Below, piece after piece: positions 33,472 to 44,000 of a DNA stretch of 64,000 bases. Position numbers and translations under genes: made by a program. The notes under the pieces were generated by a model that had not been told where the DNA came from, did not search any database, and was given only the letters and a program-made list of their open reading frames with translations. Numbering within the stretch: the first letter of the stretch is position 1; every line of letters begins with the position of its first letter. Source of the stretch: CAMLFJ01 sp040902305 (GTDB lineage: Bacteria; Methylomirabilota; Methylomirabilia; Rokubacteriales; CSP1-6). Location: NCBI GenBank assembly GCA_040902305.1, contig JBBDXN010000099.1:1-64000 (forward strand), read 5' to 3'.

Positions 33472-34198
33472 GACGGAAACGTTGTTCCTGGCGGCGCTGA
33501 TCGTCTTCGCCGGCTACACGGTGTTCGGCGTGACCGGGTTCGGCGCGTCACCGATCACGGTCCCCGTGCTCGCGCATTTCCTGCCGCTGCCGTTCGTCCT
33601 GTCGCTGGCCGCCGCCCTCGATCTCGGATCGGCCGCGGCACTCGGCGTTCACACGAAGAAGCAGGCCGATGTCCGCGAGCTGCTGGTGCTGGCGCCGTTC
33701 ACGATCATCGGCCTCGCCATCGGCGTGACGCTACTCGTCAGCCTCCCCCGCGATGCCACGCTACTCGCACTCGGGGTCTTCGTCTGCGGCTATGCGCTGT
33801 ACACCATGCTCCATCGTGGCGCGCGGCGCCCTCTCGGGCGAGCGTGGGCCGCGCCGGCGGGTCTACTCAGCGGCGTGCTCGGCGCCCTGTTCGGTGTGGG
33901 CGGCCCTCCCTACGTCGTTTACATCGCCGGGCGCATTCCCGATACCACGGCGCAGCGCGCGACGATCTCGCAGATGGTCGCCCTCAACGTGGGGCTGCGC
34001 GTCGCTGCGTTCGCCATTGCGGGACTCTTCACCGGCCGCGACCTGTGGCTCGCAATCGGGTTGCTCCTTCCGGTCGCGTGGGCGGGTGTCTGGACCGGGA
34101 ATCGGGTGCACATGCGCGTGGCTCCGGCGAAGGTCGCGCGGATCGTCGGTGCGGTGCTCCTGTTCAGCGGCGCGTCGCTGATCGCGCGGGCGCTCTGA
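33401..34198 (+). CDS. TauE/SafE-family sulfite exporter-like protein
   Basis: An integral membrane protein of the TauE/SafE family with about eight helices. The two half-repeats are marked by GVTGFGASPITVPVL and GVLGALFGVGGPPYVVY. Members export sulfite, sulfoacetate or related organic acids. From the GTG at 33401 the product is 265 residues, but the first 27 overlap the binding-protein scar and are not hydrophobic; the TTG at 33482 is the likelier start. Its end overlaps the convergent gene at 34164 by 35 bp. Confidence 0.87.
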   Translation: MSRLGTLTRFGRQCLATVEPGDGRTETLFLAALIVFAGYTVFGVTGFGASPITVPVLAHFLPLPFVLSLAAALDLGSAAALGVHTKKQADVRELLVLAPFTIIGLAIGVTLLVSLPRDATLLALGVFVCGYALYTMLHRGARRPLGRAWAAPAGLLSGVLGALFGVGGPPYVVYIAGRIPDTTAQRATISQMVALNVGLRVAAFAIAGLFTGRDLWLAIGLLLPVAWAGVWTGNRVHMRVAPAKVARIVGAVLLFSGASLIARAL

Positions 34199-34664
34199 CG
34201 CCCGACTCGTGCATGACGGATCTCAAGAACAGGCGAACGTAGTGGTTGTCTACGACCTCGCCCTTCGCCCCCACCGTGAAGTTGGAGGTGATAAGCCCCG
34301 TAGCCCCCGCAAACTGGCCTCGCCCCTCGGTCACTTCCCAGATCACCGCGCCCCGCTGGAGACCGTCCACCCCGCTTGCCCCAAGCACTCCATGACCCGC
34401 CGTCTTGAACGTCACCCCGCCGGCCTTGCCGTAGCTGATGCGCCCGCTCTCCATGAAGGTCCCGGCGCCGGTCATCTGCACCTCCGACTCGAAGGTGGCA
34501 CGGGGGCCCGGTCTCGATTCCGCCTTGGCCTGTACCCCCTTTGCGGTCAGTGCCGTGCGCAGGACCTGGCCGGCCGCGGTCGTCTTGGCGGCAAGCTTCC
34601 CCTCGACCCCTTCGACCGGCCGTGCCTTCCCTTTGAACTGCAATGCGAACACAAGTTCCTTCAT
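34164..34664 (-). CDS. Uncharacterised small beta-rich protein
   Basis: A 166-residue protein with no signal peptide. The C-terminal half carries GRGQFAGATGLITSNFTV and VVDNHYVRLFL, which recall DUF3224-like or allene-oxide-cyclase-like barrel proteins, but I do not assign a function. GAGAAGAGCGC precedes the ATG. It converges with and overlaps the TauE-like gene. The predicted structure is mainly beta. Confidence 0.75.
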   Translation of the reverse strand: MKELVFALQFKGKARPVEGVEGKLAAKTTAAGQVLRTALTAKGVQAKAESRPGPRATFESEVQMTGAGTFMESGRISYGKAGGVTFKTAGHGVLGASGVDGLQRGAVIWEVTEGRGQFAGATGLITSNFTVGAKGEVVDNHYVRLFLRSVMHESGVRAPARSATRR

Positions 34665-34694
34665 GCGCTCTTCTCCTCTTGCTGGTGATATGGC

Positions 34695-34769
34695 TCAGTG
34701 GGCAACCGGCCGCTCGTCTTCGAGGGCGCGACCTTCGCGGTTCTCCGCATGGCACCGAGCGCACTGCAT
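34695..34769 (-). pseudogene. N-terminal scar of a zinc-ribbon cyclase-type protein
   Basis: A 24-codon frame with a good site (GGGAGG ahead of ATG) reads MQCARCHAENREGR and then diverges and stops. The first 14 residues match the opening of the zinc ribbons at 10674 and 17926 (MKCPRCAHENPQGA and MSCPSCGHENPAGA). The second CxxC and everything after it are missing. The rest of 34665-35002 shows no gene. Confidence 0.5.
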
Positions 34770-35002
34770 GTCGGTAACCTCCCAGCCAACTAGGCCGGGA
34801 CAGGTCGGACAGGTGGCACGAGGGTAGTCCGACAGCCCAGGGCGGTCAAGGAACTGGATCTGAGGACCGGCGCACCTGACTGGCGCTACCGCCGCAACCT
34901 CTTTGGTGCGATAGTCCGGTATCGGGCAGAATGCCTGCTTCCGGATCGACATGAGGGGACAGCGACCGGAAGCCCTGGCCGAGGCCGACTCATCATAAGG
35001 CC

Positions 35003-36343
35003 GTGAACCGACTTCTCCCGGGGCCTGGTGCGGGATACGCGCGACGTTTGGCCGGTGTCGCGCTGATCGCGCTTCTGTTGGGGCTGGCCGCGTGCGATCG
35101 GGCGCCCGAGGTGGGGGCTGCCCCGAAACCCCCCGCCGTCACGGTGGTCGCCGTGGCTCAGCGCTCGGTCCCGGTCTACGGCCAGTACGTGGGCCAGACG
35201 GAGGCGGTGAAGACCGTAGAGGTGCGCGCGCGGGTCGAGGGCTTCATCGAGCGGCAGGTGGCGCCCGACGGCGCGAACGTCAAGGCCGGCGACCTGCTCT
35301 TCGTCATCGATCCGCGCCCCTTCGAGGCCGCCCTCCGCCAGGCGGAGGCCAATGTGGCCCGCGACCTCGCCCAGCTCCGCCAGACGGAGGCCGCGCTCAC
35401 CCAGCGCGAAGCCGACGTGCGGCAGGCGCAGGCCAATGTCGAGCGCGACGTCGCGCAGGTCGAGAATGCCCGGACGCAGGAGGCGCGCTATCGCACGCTC
35501 GTCCAGCAAGGGCTGATCGCGCGGGAGCAGTACGACCAGATCCGCACCAACATGACCGCGCTCGAGGCCACCGTGGAGGCCGACCGCGCCGCCCTCGAGA
35601 ACGCGCGGGCCGCGCTCGCCGCCGCCCGAGCGGCCATCGAGACCGCGCGGGCCTCGATCCGCGCCAACGAGGCCGCCGCCGACAACGCCCGGCTCCAGCT
35701 CGGCTACACGTCGATCGAGTCGCCGCTGGATGGGCGCATGGGGCGAGCCGAGGTTCGGGTGGGAGCCCTGGTCGGAAAGGGTGAGGCCACGCTCCTCGCC
35801 ACGGTGTCCACGGTCGATCCGATGTACGTCAACTGGAGCGTGAGCGAGCGCGAGGCCCTGTCCGTGTGGGCGCGTCGCCGGGCGGAGATGCAGGCGCGGC
35901 CGAGCTCCTCCGGGATCACCATGACGCTGCCGGATGACAGCCCGTATCCGCACGGCGGCCGGCTCGACTTCGTGGACCGCGCCGTGGACCCCCGGACCGG
36001 CACCCTCGCCCTGCGCGCCGCCTTCCCGAATCCGGCGCGGATGCTCCAGCCGGGTCAATACGTGCGGCTCCGGATCCTCCTCGCCGAGCGCCCCGACGCG
36101 CTCGTCGTGCCCCAGGCCGCGATTCAGGAGAGCCAGGGCTCGGCGTCGCTGTTCGTGGTGGGGCCGGATCAGACGGTGCAGGCGCGGGCCGTCCGGATGG
36201 GGCCGCGCGTGGGACCGCTGTGGGTCGTCGAGGAGGGTGTGAAGCCCGGCGAGCACGTCGTGGTCAAGGGCCTCCAGCAGGTCCGGGCCGGGTTGCGCGT
36301 GGAGCCGACCCTGGAGGCGCTCCCGCCGGCACCCGGGAGCTGA
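35003..36343 (+). CDS. RND efflux periplasmic adaptor, AcrA-like (pump A)
   Basis: A 446-residue membrane fusion protein that links an RND pump to an outer-membrane channel. It has a lipoprotein signal with the acylated Cys31 after LGLAA, a lipoyl half-motif at GFIERQVAPDGANVKAGD, a long coiled-coil hairpin (about 110-235), the second lipoyl half and beta-barrel, and a membrane-proximal end. The GTG start is preceded by AAGG. The pump gene begins 6 nt later. No TolC-like gene is present in the window. Confidence 0.94.
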   Translation: MNRLLPGPGAGYARRLAGVALIALLLGLAACDRAPEVGAAPKPPAVTVVAVAQRSVPVYGQYVGQTEAVKTVEVRARVEGFIERQVAPDGANVKAGDLLFVIDPRPFEAALRQAEANVARDLAQLRQTEAALTQREADVRQAQANVERDVAQVENARTQEARYRTLVQQGLIAREQYDQIRTNMTALEATVEADRAALENARAALAAARAAIETARASIRANEAAADNARLQLGYTSIESPLDGRMGRAEVRVGALVGKGEATLLATVSTVDPMYVNWSVSEREALSVWARRRAEMQARPSSSGITMTLPDDSPYPHGGRLDFVDRAVDPRTGTLALRAAFPNPARMLQPGQYVRLRILLAERPDALVVPQAAIQESQGSASLFVVGPDQTVQARAVRMGPRVGPLWVVEEGVKPGEHVVVKGLQQVRAGLRVEPTLEALPPAPGS

Positions 36344-36348
36344 CGCCG

Positions 36349-39300
36349 GTGTTCGTCAACTTCTTCATCGACCGCCCCATCTTCGCCTCCGTGCTGGCCA
36401 TCGTCATCGTGCTGGCCGGCGCGGTGGCGATCCCGTTCCTGCCGATCGCGATGTTTCCCGAGATCACGCCGCCCCAGGTGGTCGTGACCGCCACCTATCC
36501 GGGGGCCAGCGCCGAGGTCGTGGAGCAGACGGTGACCACGCCGATCGAGCAGCAGGTCAACGGCGTCGAGAACATGATCTACATGTCCTCCCGCAGCGGG
36601 AGCGACGGGACGATGACGCTCACCGTGACTTTCAACGTCGGGACCGACCTCGACATCGCCGCCGTCAACGTGCAGAACCGGGTCGCGATCGCCGAGGCGA
36701 AGCTTCCCGCGGACGTGACCCGTCAGGGCCTCACGATCGTCAAGCAGTCTCCGGATCTGGTCGAGATCGTCGCCTTGACCTCGCCCGACGGGAGTCGGGA
36801 CGAGCTCTACCTTGCGAACTACGCCACGCTCCAGGTCGTGGACGTGCTGGCGCGGGTGCCCGGCGTGGGGCAGGTGACCGTGTTCAACGGGCGGGACTAC
36901 GGCATGCGCCTCTGGCTCAACCCGGATCGGCTCGCGGGCCTGGGTCTCACCGCGGGCGACGTGGCCGACGCGGTCCGGGAGCAGAACCTGCAGGCCGCCG
37001 CCGGGCAGATCGGCCAGCCCCCGGCGCTCCCCGGGCAGCAGTTCCAGTACACCGTCACCACGCGCGGGCGCCTCTCGACGCCGGCCGAGTTCGAGGACAT
37101 CATCCTCCGCACCCGGTCCGACGGCTCGCTGCTCCGCGTCCGCGATGTCGCCCGCGTGGAGCTGGGCGCCCAGGGCTACGGGTCGTTCGGCCGCGTCGGT
37201 GGGAAGCCGGCCGCCCTCGTCGGCATCTTCCAGCTTCCCGGCGCCAATGCCCTCGAGGTGTCGCGGGGGGTCCAGGAGGCGGTGGCCCGCCTCGCCCCGA
37301 GCTTCCCGAGCGGCGTCACCCATACGCGTCCCTACAACACGACCGAGTTCGTCCGGGTCTCGATCGAGGAGGTCGTGCTGACCCTCTTCATCGCCATCGG
37401 CCTCGTCGTGCTCGTCGTCTACGTCTTCCTGCAGGACTGGCGCGCCACCCTCATCCCGACCCTGACCATCCCGGTGTCGCTGGTGGGCACCTTCGCGGTC
37501 ATCAGCGTGTTCGGATTCTCGATCAATACGCTGACGCTCTTCGGCCTCGTCCTCGCCATCGGGATCGTGGTGGACGACGCCATCGTGGTGGTGGAGAACA
37601 CCCAGCGACACCTCGAGGAGGAGGGGTTGGATCCGCGCGAGGCGACTCGTCGCGCGACCGCGGAGGTGGTGGGGCCGGTCATCGCGACCGCGCTCGTCCT
37701 GATGGCGGTGTTCATTCCGATCGCGTTTCTGCCCGGCATCACCGGTCAGCTCTACCGCCAGTTCGCGCTGACGATCGCGGTGTCGGTGGCGCTCTCCGCC
37801 CTCAACGCGCTCACCCTGACCCCGGCGCTGTGCGCGCTTCTCCTGCGTCCCGCCGGCCGCGCCCGGAAGCGCTGGCTCGCCCGGGCCTGGAACGCGGCGT
37901 TTCTCCGGCTCACCAACGGCTACGACCGGACCGTGCAGCGCATCGTCCGGCGGTCCGCCCTCGCGGTGGTGGTGCTGCTGCTCCTGAGCGGGGTCGCCTA
38001 CGCCTTGCTGCGCGCGGTGCCCACCGGCTTCGCGCCCACCGAGGACCAGGGCTACCTCCTCGTCAACGTCCAGCTGCCCGACGCCGCCTCCCTCGAGCGG
38101 ACCGACGCCGTCGTTCGCCAGATCGAGCAGATTCTCCTCGAGACGCCCGGCATCGAGACGGTGGTGGCCATCGGCGGGCGCAGCTTCATCACGGGCGTCA
38201 ACGGCCCGAACGTCGCCTCCCTCTTTCCCCGGCTCGCGCCGTGGTCGACCCGGAAGACGGCCGAGCTTCAGGCCGGCGCGATCCTGGGGCGCCTGCGCGC
38301 GCGCCTCGGCGGCATCCAGGAGGCCGTCGTCGTGGTCTTCCCGCCGCCCCCCATCCGGGGCATCAGCTCGGGCGGCGGGTTCCAGTTCGAGCTGCAGAGC
38401 GTGGCCGGCGGCTCGCTCCAGGATCTCGACGCCGCGGCCCGGCGGATCATGGACGCGGCCCGTCAGCGCCCGGAGCTGGCCGCGACCTTCACGGGGTTCC
38501 GGCCGGGCGTGCCGCAGCTCGACGCGCAGGTCGACCGGGCCAAGGCCAAGGCGCTCGGGGTGCCGCTGTCCGACGTGTTCTCGAGTCTCCAGATCTTCCT
38601 GGGCTCGCTCTACGTCAACGACTTCAACGCGTTCGGCCGCGTCTATCGCGTCCAGCTACAGGCCGAGCCGAGCTTCCGCGCGACGCCGAGCGACGTCGCG
38701 CGACTCTACGTGCGGAGCCAGCCCGGACCGAACGGGCAGCCCGCCCAGATGGTGCCGCTGAGCACGCTCGTCACCGTGAAGCCCACCACGGGCCCCGACA
38801 CCATCTCCCACTACAATCTCTATCGGTCGGCGGAGATCGCGGGCGACACCGCGCCGGGGGCCAGCTCCGGCCAGGCCATCGCGGCCATGCAGGACGTGGC
38901 GCAGCGTCTCCTGCCGCCGGGCATGGCGTATGAGTGGTCGGGCCTCGCCTTCCAGGAGATCGAGGCGGGCAGCCGGGCGGGGTTCGTCTTCGCCCTCTCC
39001 GCGTTCTTCGTGTTCCTCGTCCTGGCCGCCCAGTACGAGAGCTGGCTCGTCCCGCTGGCGGTGATCCTGGCGGTGCCGCTGGGAGTCCTCGGCGCGCTGG
39101 GAGCGCTCTGGCTCAGCGGGCTCGCGAACGACGTGTACGCGCAGATCGGCCTCGCGCTGCTCATCGGGCTGGCGAGCAAGAACGCCATCCTCATCGTGGA
39201 GTTCGCGAAGGAGCGTCGCGGGCGCGGGATCGAGGTCCGGGAGGCGGCGCGGGAAGCCGCCCGGCTGCGCTTCCGCCCCATCCTGATGACGTCCTTCGCC

Positions 39301-39528
39301 TTCATCCTGGGCTCGCTGCCGCTGGTCGTCGCGTCGGGAGCGGGCGCGGCCAGCCGGCACTCGATGGGCACCACCGTGGTCGGCGGGATGCTCGCGGTGA
39401 CGGTGCTGGGCGTGCTGCTCGTCCCGGCGTTCTACGTCGCGGTGGAGCGGCTCGCGGCGTGGCGGAGGCGAGGCGAACCGAACACGCCTCCCGGACCGGC
39501 GGACGGCTCCGTAGAAGCGACACGGTAA
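36349..39528 (+). CDS. RND efflux transporter, HAE1/AcrB type (pump A)
   Basis: A 1059-residue inner-membrane proton-driven exporter. The start is the GTG of VFVNFFIDRPIF, 6 nt after the adaptor stop. The proton-relay residues are present: the Asp pair in GIVVDDAIVVVENT and the Lys in GLASKNAILIVEF. Two large periplasmic loops and twelve helices are as expected. It should export hydrophobic or amphipathic compounds together with the adaptor at 35003. Confidence 0.95.
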   Translation: MFVNFFIDRPIFASVLAIVIVLAGAVAIPFLPIAMFPEITPPQVVVTATYPGASAEVVEQTVTTPIEQQVNGVENMIYMSSRSGSDGTMTLTVTFNVGTDLDIAAVNVQNRVAIAEAKLPADVTRQGLTIVKQSPDLVEIVALTSPDGSRDELYLANYATLQVVDVLARVPGVGQVTVFNGRDYGMRLWLNPDRLAGLGLTAGDVADAVREQNLQAAAGQIGQPPALPGQQFQYTVTTRGRLSTPAEFEDIILRTRSDGSLLRVRDVARVELGAQGYGSFGRVGGKPAALVGIFQLPGANALEVSRGVQEAVARLAPSFPSGVTHTRPYNTTEFVRVSIEEVVLTLFIAIGLVVLVVYVFLQDWRATLIPTLTIPVSLVGTFAVISVFGFSINTLTLFGLVLAIGIVVDDAIVVVENTQRHLEEEGLDPREATRRATAEVVGPVIATALVLMAVFIPIAFLPGITGQLYRQFALTIAVSVALSALNALTLTPALCALLLRPAGRARKRWLARAWNAAFLRLTNGYDRTVQRIVRRSALAVVVLLLLSGVAYALLRAVPTGFAPTEDQGYLLVNVQLPDAASLERTDAVVRQIEQILLETPGIETVVAIGGRSFITGVNGPNVASLFPRLAPWSTRKTAELQAGAILGRLRARLGGIQEAVVVVFPPPPIRGISSGGGFQFELQSVAGGSLQDLDAAARRIMDAARQRPELAATFTGFRPGVPQLDAQVDRAKAKALGVPLSDVFSSLQIFLGSLYVNDFNAFGRVYRVQLQAEPSFRATPSDVARLYVRSQPGPNGQPAQMVPLSTLVTVKPTTGPDTISHYNLYRSAEIAGDTAPGASSGQAIAAMQDVAQRLLPPGMAYEWSGLAFQEIEAGSRAGFVFALSAFFVFLVLAAQYESWLVPLAVILAVPLGVLGALGALWLSGLANDVYAQIGLALLIGLASKNAILIVEFAKERRGRGIEVREAAREAARLRFRPILMTSFAFILGSLPLVVASGAGAASRHSMGTTVVGGMLAVTVLGVLLVPAFYVAVERLAAWRRRGEPNTPPGPADGSVEATR

Positions 39529-39688
39529 GGCTCACTCGGGGGTGGCGGGCTCCGGGGCGAGGCTCCGGCGGGCCACCGTCCACGCCCGGCTGCCCGCCGG
39601 GGCCGCGCCGCGATGGCTGGGCCCGCGACCGGGCCGGATGGCATCAGGAGCGCTTGCCCCCGGCCCGATGTCGATTACACTAGCGGGC

Positions 39689-41083
39689 GTGGCTCGGGAA
39701 CCCACCGAAGTGAGCGGCCTCCGCTCGGACAGGTTGCGGCGGTGGGCCCGGGTGTTCGTCCCCCTCCTGATCGGGTTCGTGGCCGGGGCCGGCTGCTCGG
39801 GGGAGCCTCCGAGCGCCGTCGAGCGCAAGCCTGCGACGGCCGCCCCCCGCGCCCCCGCCGTGAGCGTCGCCAGTGTCGAAGCCCGCGTGCTCGAGCGCAT
39901 GGTGGACGCCACCGGGAGCCTCCTCGCCTGGGAGGAAGTGGTCCTCAACACATCGATCGCCGGGACCGTGGCCCGACTCCTGGTGGACCTGGGCGACCAG
40001 GTACAGGCCGGCCAGGTCGTCGCCGAGCAGGATCCGCGCGAGGCGGCTCTGGCCGTGGAACAGGCCGAGGCCGGCGTCGGCGCCGCGCGGGACGCCCTGG
40101 GGCGCGCGAAGGCGCAGGCCCAGGCGAGCATGGCCCAGCTCCAGCAGGTGCGCGAAAGCCGCCGGTCGCTGGCGGCCGCGCTCAATCGGACGCAGGCGGG
40201 GCTCGAGGAGACACGCGCCAATCTGCAGCGGATGCGCACGCTGGCCGGCGAGTCCCTGGTCGCGCAGCGGGAGGTGGACGTGGCCCGCACGCAGTACGAG
40301 ACGGCGGCCGCGCAGCACGAGACGTCTCAGGTGGAGCTGAGCCAGTTCCCCGACCGGGTGCGTGTCGGCGAGGCCAATCTCGAGAGCGACCGCTCGGCGA
40401 TCCGGGTCGCCGAGGCCGACCTGCGGCGCCGCGAGGCCGACCTGGCGCTGGTGCGGAAGAAGTTCACCGACGTCACCCTCCGGGCGCCCCTTACGGGGTC
40501 CATCGCCCGGCGGCATCTCAACCCGGGCCAGTACGTTCCCGAGAACACGCCCGTCTTCACCATCGTCCGCACCGATGTGCTGAAGTTCACCGGCACGGTG
40601 CCCGAGCACGCCTCGCTCGACGTGCGGCCGGGGCAGTCCGTGCGCATCCGCGTCGATCCCGTGCCGGGGCGCGACTTCCCGGGCCGGGTGACTCGCGTGA
40701 GCCCGGCGGTGGACGTGGCGAGCCGGACCGTCACGATCGAGGCCGAGGTGCCCAACCGGGAGCGGCTGCTCAAGCCCGGTCTCTTCGCCCGGGCCGCCGT
40801 CGTGCTACGCCAGGACCAGGAAGTGGCCTTCGTTCCGGAGAGCGCGGTGGCCTACTTCGCCGGCATCACCAAGGTGTTCGTCGTGACGGCCGGCGCGGCC
40901 CACGAGCGAGCGGTCAGCCTCGGGGCGCGGAAGGACGGCTTCATCGAGGTGGTCAAGGGCGTGCAGCCGGGCGAACAGGTCGCCACCTCGGGCCTCGCCC
41001 AGCTCCACGACGGCGCGCCGGTGACGGTCGCCGGATCCCGCGAAGAGCGGCCCGCGGGCGGGCGCGGCGGCGGGACGAAGTAG
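39689..41083 (+). CDS. RND efflux periplasmic adaptor (pump B)
   Basis: A 464-residue membrane fusion protein with a lipobox-like end of the signal helix (FVAGAGC), a lipoyl half (GTVARLLVDLGDQVQAGQ), a coiled coil (about 115-240) and a beta-barrel. It differs clearly from the pump A adaptor. The start is uncertain between ATG 39668 and GTG 39689. TACACT just upstream of 39689 could be a promoter -10, so pump B may also be transcribed on its own. The next gene begins 3 nt after the stop. Confidence 0.9.
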   Translation: MAREPTEVSGLRSDRLRRWARVFVPLLIGFVAGAGCSGEPPSAVERKPATAAPRAPAVSVASVEARVLERMVDATGSLLAWEEVVLNTSIAGTVARLLVDLGDQVQAGQVVAEQDPREAALAVEQAEAGVGAARDALGRAKAQAQASMAQLQQVRESRRSLAAALNRTQAGLEETRANLQRMRTLAGESLVAQREVDVARTQYETAAAQHETSQVELSQFPDRVRVGEANLESDRSAIRVAEADLRRREADLALVRKKFTDVTLRAPLTGSIARRHLNPGQYVPENTPVFTIVRTDVLKFTGTVPEHASLDVRPGQSVRIRVDPVPGRDFPGRVTRVSPAVDVASRTVTIEAEVPNRERLLKPGLFARAAVVLRQDQEVAFVPESAVAYFAGITKVFVVTAGAAHERAVSLGARKDGFIEVVKGVQPGEQVATSGLAQLHDGAPVTVAGSREERPAGGRGGGTK

Positions 41084-41086
41084 GCC

Positions 41087-44000
41087 ATGCAGAAGCTCGC
41101 CGAGGTCTGCATCCGCCGGCCGGTCTTCGCGGCCATGCTCATCCTCTCGCTCGTGGTCGTGGGCGCGGTGTCCTGGATGCGCCTCGGGGTGGACCGCTTC
41201 CCGGTGGTGGACCTGCCCACCGTGATCATCCGCACCCAGCTCCCGGGCGCCTCCGCCGAGGAGGTCGAGATCCAGATCTCCCAGCGCATCGAGGAGGCGG
41301 TCAACACGGTGGCCGGCATCGACGAGATGCGCTCCATCTCGGCCGCCGGCTCCTCCATCGTCATCGTCACCTTCGATCTGGACCTCGACATCGAGACCGC
41401 CGCGCAGGACGTCCGGGACCGGGTGGCGACGGTGCTCACGACTCTCCCCGAGGACGCCGAGCCGCCCATCGTCTCCAAGTTCGACAACGAGTCGTCGCCG
41501 GTGCTGACGGTGGCGTTGTCGGGGGACCGGCCGATCCGCGAGCTGACCGAGCTGGCGGACAAGGTCGTCAAGCTGCGGCTGGAGCGGGCGAGCGGGGTCG
41601 GCCAGGTCCAGCTCGTGGGCGGGCTCGAGCGGGCCATCAACGTGTGGATCGACGCCGATCGGCTCGCAGCCTACCGGCTGCCCATCACCGCGGTCCGCGA
41701 CGCCATCCGGCGCCAGAACTCCGGCCTGCCCGGCGGCAACGTCACCGGCCGGGCGCGGGAGCATTCCCTGCGGACCATGGGGCGGCTGCCCGACGTCCAG
41801 GCCTTCAACGAGCTGGTGGTGGCCACGGTGGGCGGCGTGCCGGTGCGCGTCAGCGACCTCGGCCGGGCCGAGGACGGGACCAAGGAGCAGCGCTCCATCG
41901 CCCGTCTCAACGGCGCGCGCGCCGTGATCCTCGAGGTGCGCCGGCAGTCGGGCGCCAACACGGTGGCGACCATCGACGCGATCAAGACGAACCTGGCCCA
42001 GGCGGCCGCGGCGCTGCCCCCGGGCGTGCGGGTCGAGGTGCTCCAGGACCAGTCACGCTACATCCACGCGGCCCTGCACGAGATCAACGTGCACCTGGTC
42101 CTGGGCGCGATCCTGGCGTCGCTGGTGGTCCTCGCCTTCATGCGGAGCTGGGCCTCGACGGTGATCGCCGCGGTGGCCATCCCCGCATCGGTCATCACGA
42201 CGTTCGCGATGATGCGCTTCCTGGAGTTCACGCTCAACAGCGTCACGATGCTCGCGCTGGTCCTGATGGTGGGCGTGGTCATCGACGACGCCATCGTCGT
42301 CCTCGAGAACATCTTCCGGTTCATAGATGAGAAGAAGATGCGGCCGTTCGAGGCGGCGCGGGCCGCGACCGCCGACATTGGGCTGGCGGTCATGGCCACG
42401 ACGCTGTCGCTCGTCGTGATCTTCGTGCCGGTGTCCTTCATGTCGAGCATCTCCGGCCGCTTCCTCTACCAGTTCGGCCTGACCGCGGGGGTGGCGGTCA
42501 TGGTCAGCCTCCTCGTGTCCTTCACGCTCACGCCGATGATGAGCGCGCGCCTGCTGCGTCCGGAGGGCGCGCCGTCCGGCCCCGCCCACGAGGCGCGGTC
42601 GCGGGCCGGGTTCTACCGCCGGCTCGACCACGGGTACATGACCGCCCTCGCCTTCGCCATGCGGCATCGGCTCGCGATCAGCCTGGTCGCGCTCGCCGTG
42701 ATGATCTCGATGGTGCCGCTGTACCGGGTCCTCGGGAAGGACTACCTCCCGACCGGGGTGGACGAGGGCGAGTTCGAGGTGCGGCTGACCGCGCCACAGG
42801 GCATCAGCCTCCCCGCCATGGACACCCTGGTGCGCGAGATCGAGGGCCAGATCCGGCAGGTGGCCGGGGTGCACCTCGTGCTGGCCACCAGCGGCGGCTC
42901 CTTCCTGGGATCCGTCAACGAGGCGCGCATGTACGTGGGCCTCGCGCCGCACGAGCAGCGCGTGTTCTCGATCGGGCGCCTCGCGCGGGGCCTTCTGGGC
43001 GGGGATCCCGGGGCGGCCTTCCGGGGCAACCGCTCCCAGCAGGAGGTCATGCAGGACGTGCGGCGGCGGCTCCGCGGGATCGGCGGCCCCGACGTACGCA
43101 CCCAGGTGCGGAACCCCGCGGGCTTCCGGTTCGTGGGGGGCTTCATCGACATCGACTTCGTGCTCCGGGGCCCGGATCTCGACGCGCTGGCCGCGTACAC
43201 CGAGCGTCTCCGCCAGCGCTCCGACGATCTGGGCCTCATCGACGCCGACACCACGCTCAAGCTCGACAAGCCCGAGCTGCGCGTCCGGATCGACCGGGAG
43301 CGCGCCGCCGACCTGGGCGTGGACACCGCCGACATCGCCACCGCGCTGCGGGTGATGGTGGGCGGTGACGAGGAGGTGACCCGGTTCTACGACGCCCGCG
43401 CGAACTACGAGTATGACGTCCAGCTCCGCCTGCGGGAGGAGGACCGTAACGACCCCGGCGTGATCGGCCTCCTGTGGGTGCCCCGGGCCGGCGGCGGCAT
43501 CGCGCGGCTTGACAACCTGGTCACGATGACGTCGGGCTGGGGCGCCTCGCGCATCGACCGCCTGGACCGCGCCCGGGAGGCGCGGCTGCGAGCCAACGTC
43601 GCGCCGGGCTACGCGCTGGCCGACCGGGTGGAGGCTCTCCGCGAGGAGGTCGTGCGCATGGACCTGCCGCCGGGCTACGACACGGTGATCGCGGGCCGGG
43701 CGCGGGAGCTGGAGCTGACCTTCGTGGAGATGGGGCTGGCCTTCGCCCTGTCGATCGTCTTCATGTACATGATCCTCGCCGCGCAGTTCGAGAGCCTGGT
43801 GCACCCGTTCACGATCCTGCTCTCGCTGCCCCTGTGCGTGCCGTTCGCCCTCCTGTCGCTCTGGCTCACCGGCAACACCCTGAACCTCTACTCCGCCCTC
43901 GGGATCCTCGTCCTCTTCGGCGTGGTCAAGAAGAACGCGATCCTCCAGATCGACCACATGAACACGCTGCGGGCGGGCGGCATGGAGCGGCTCCCCGCGA

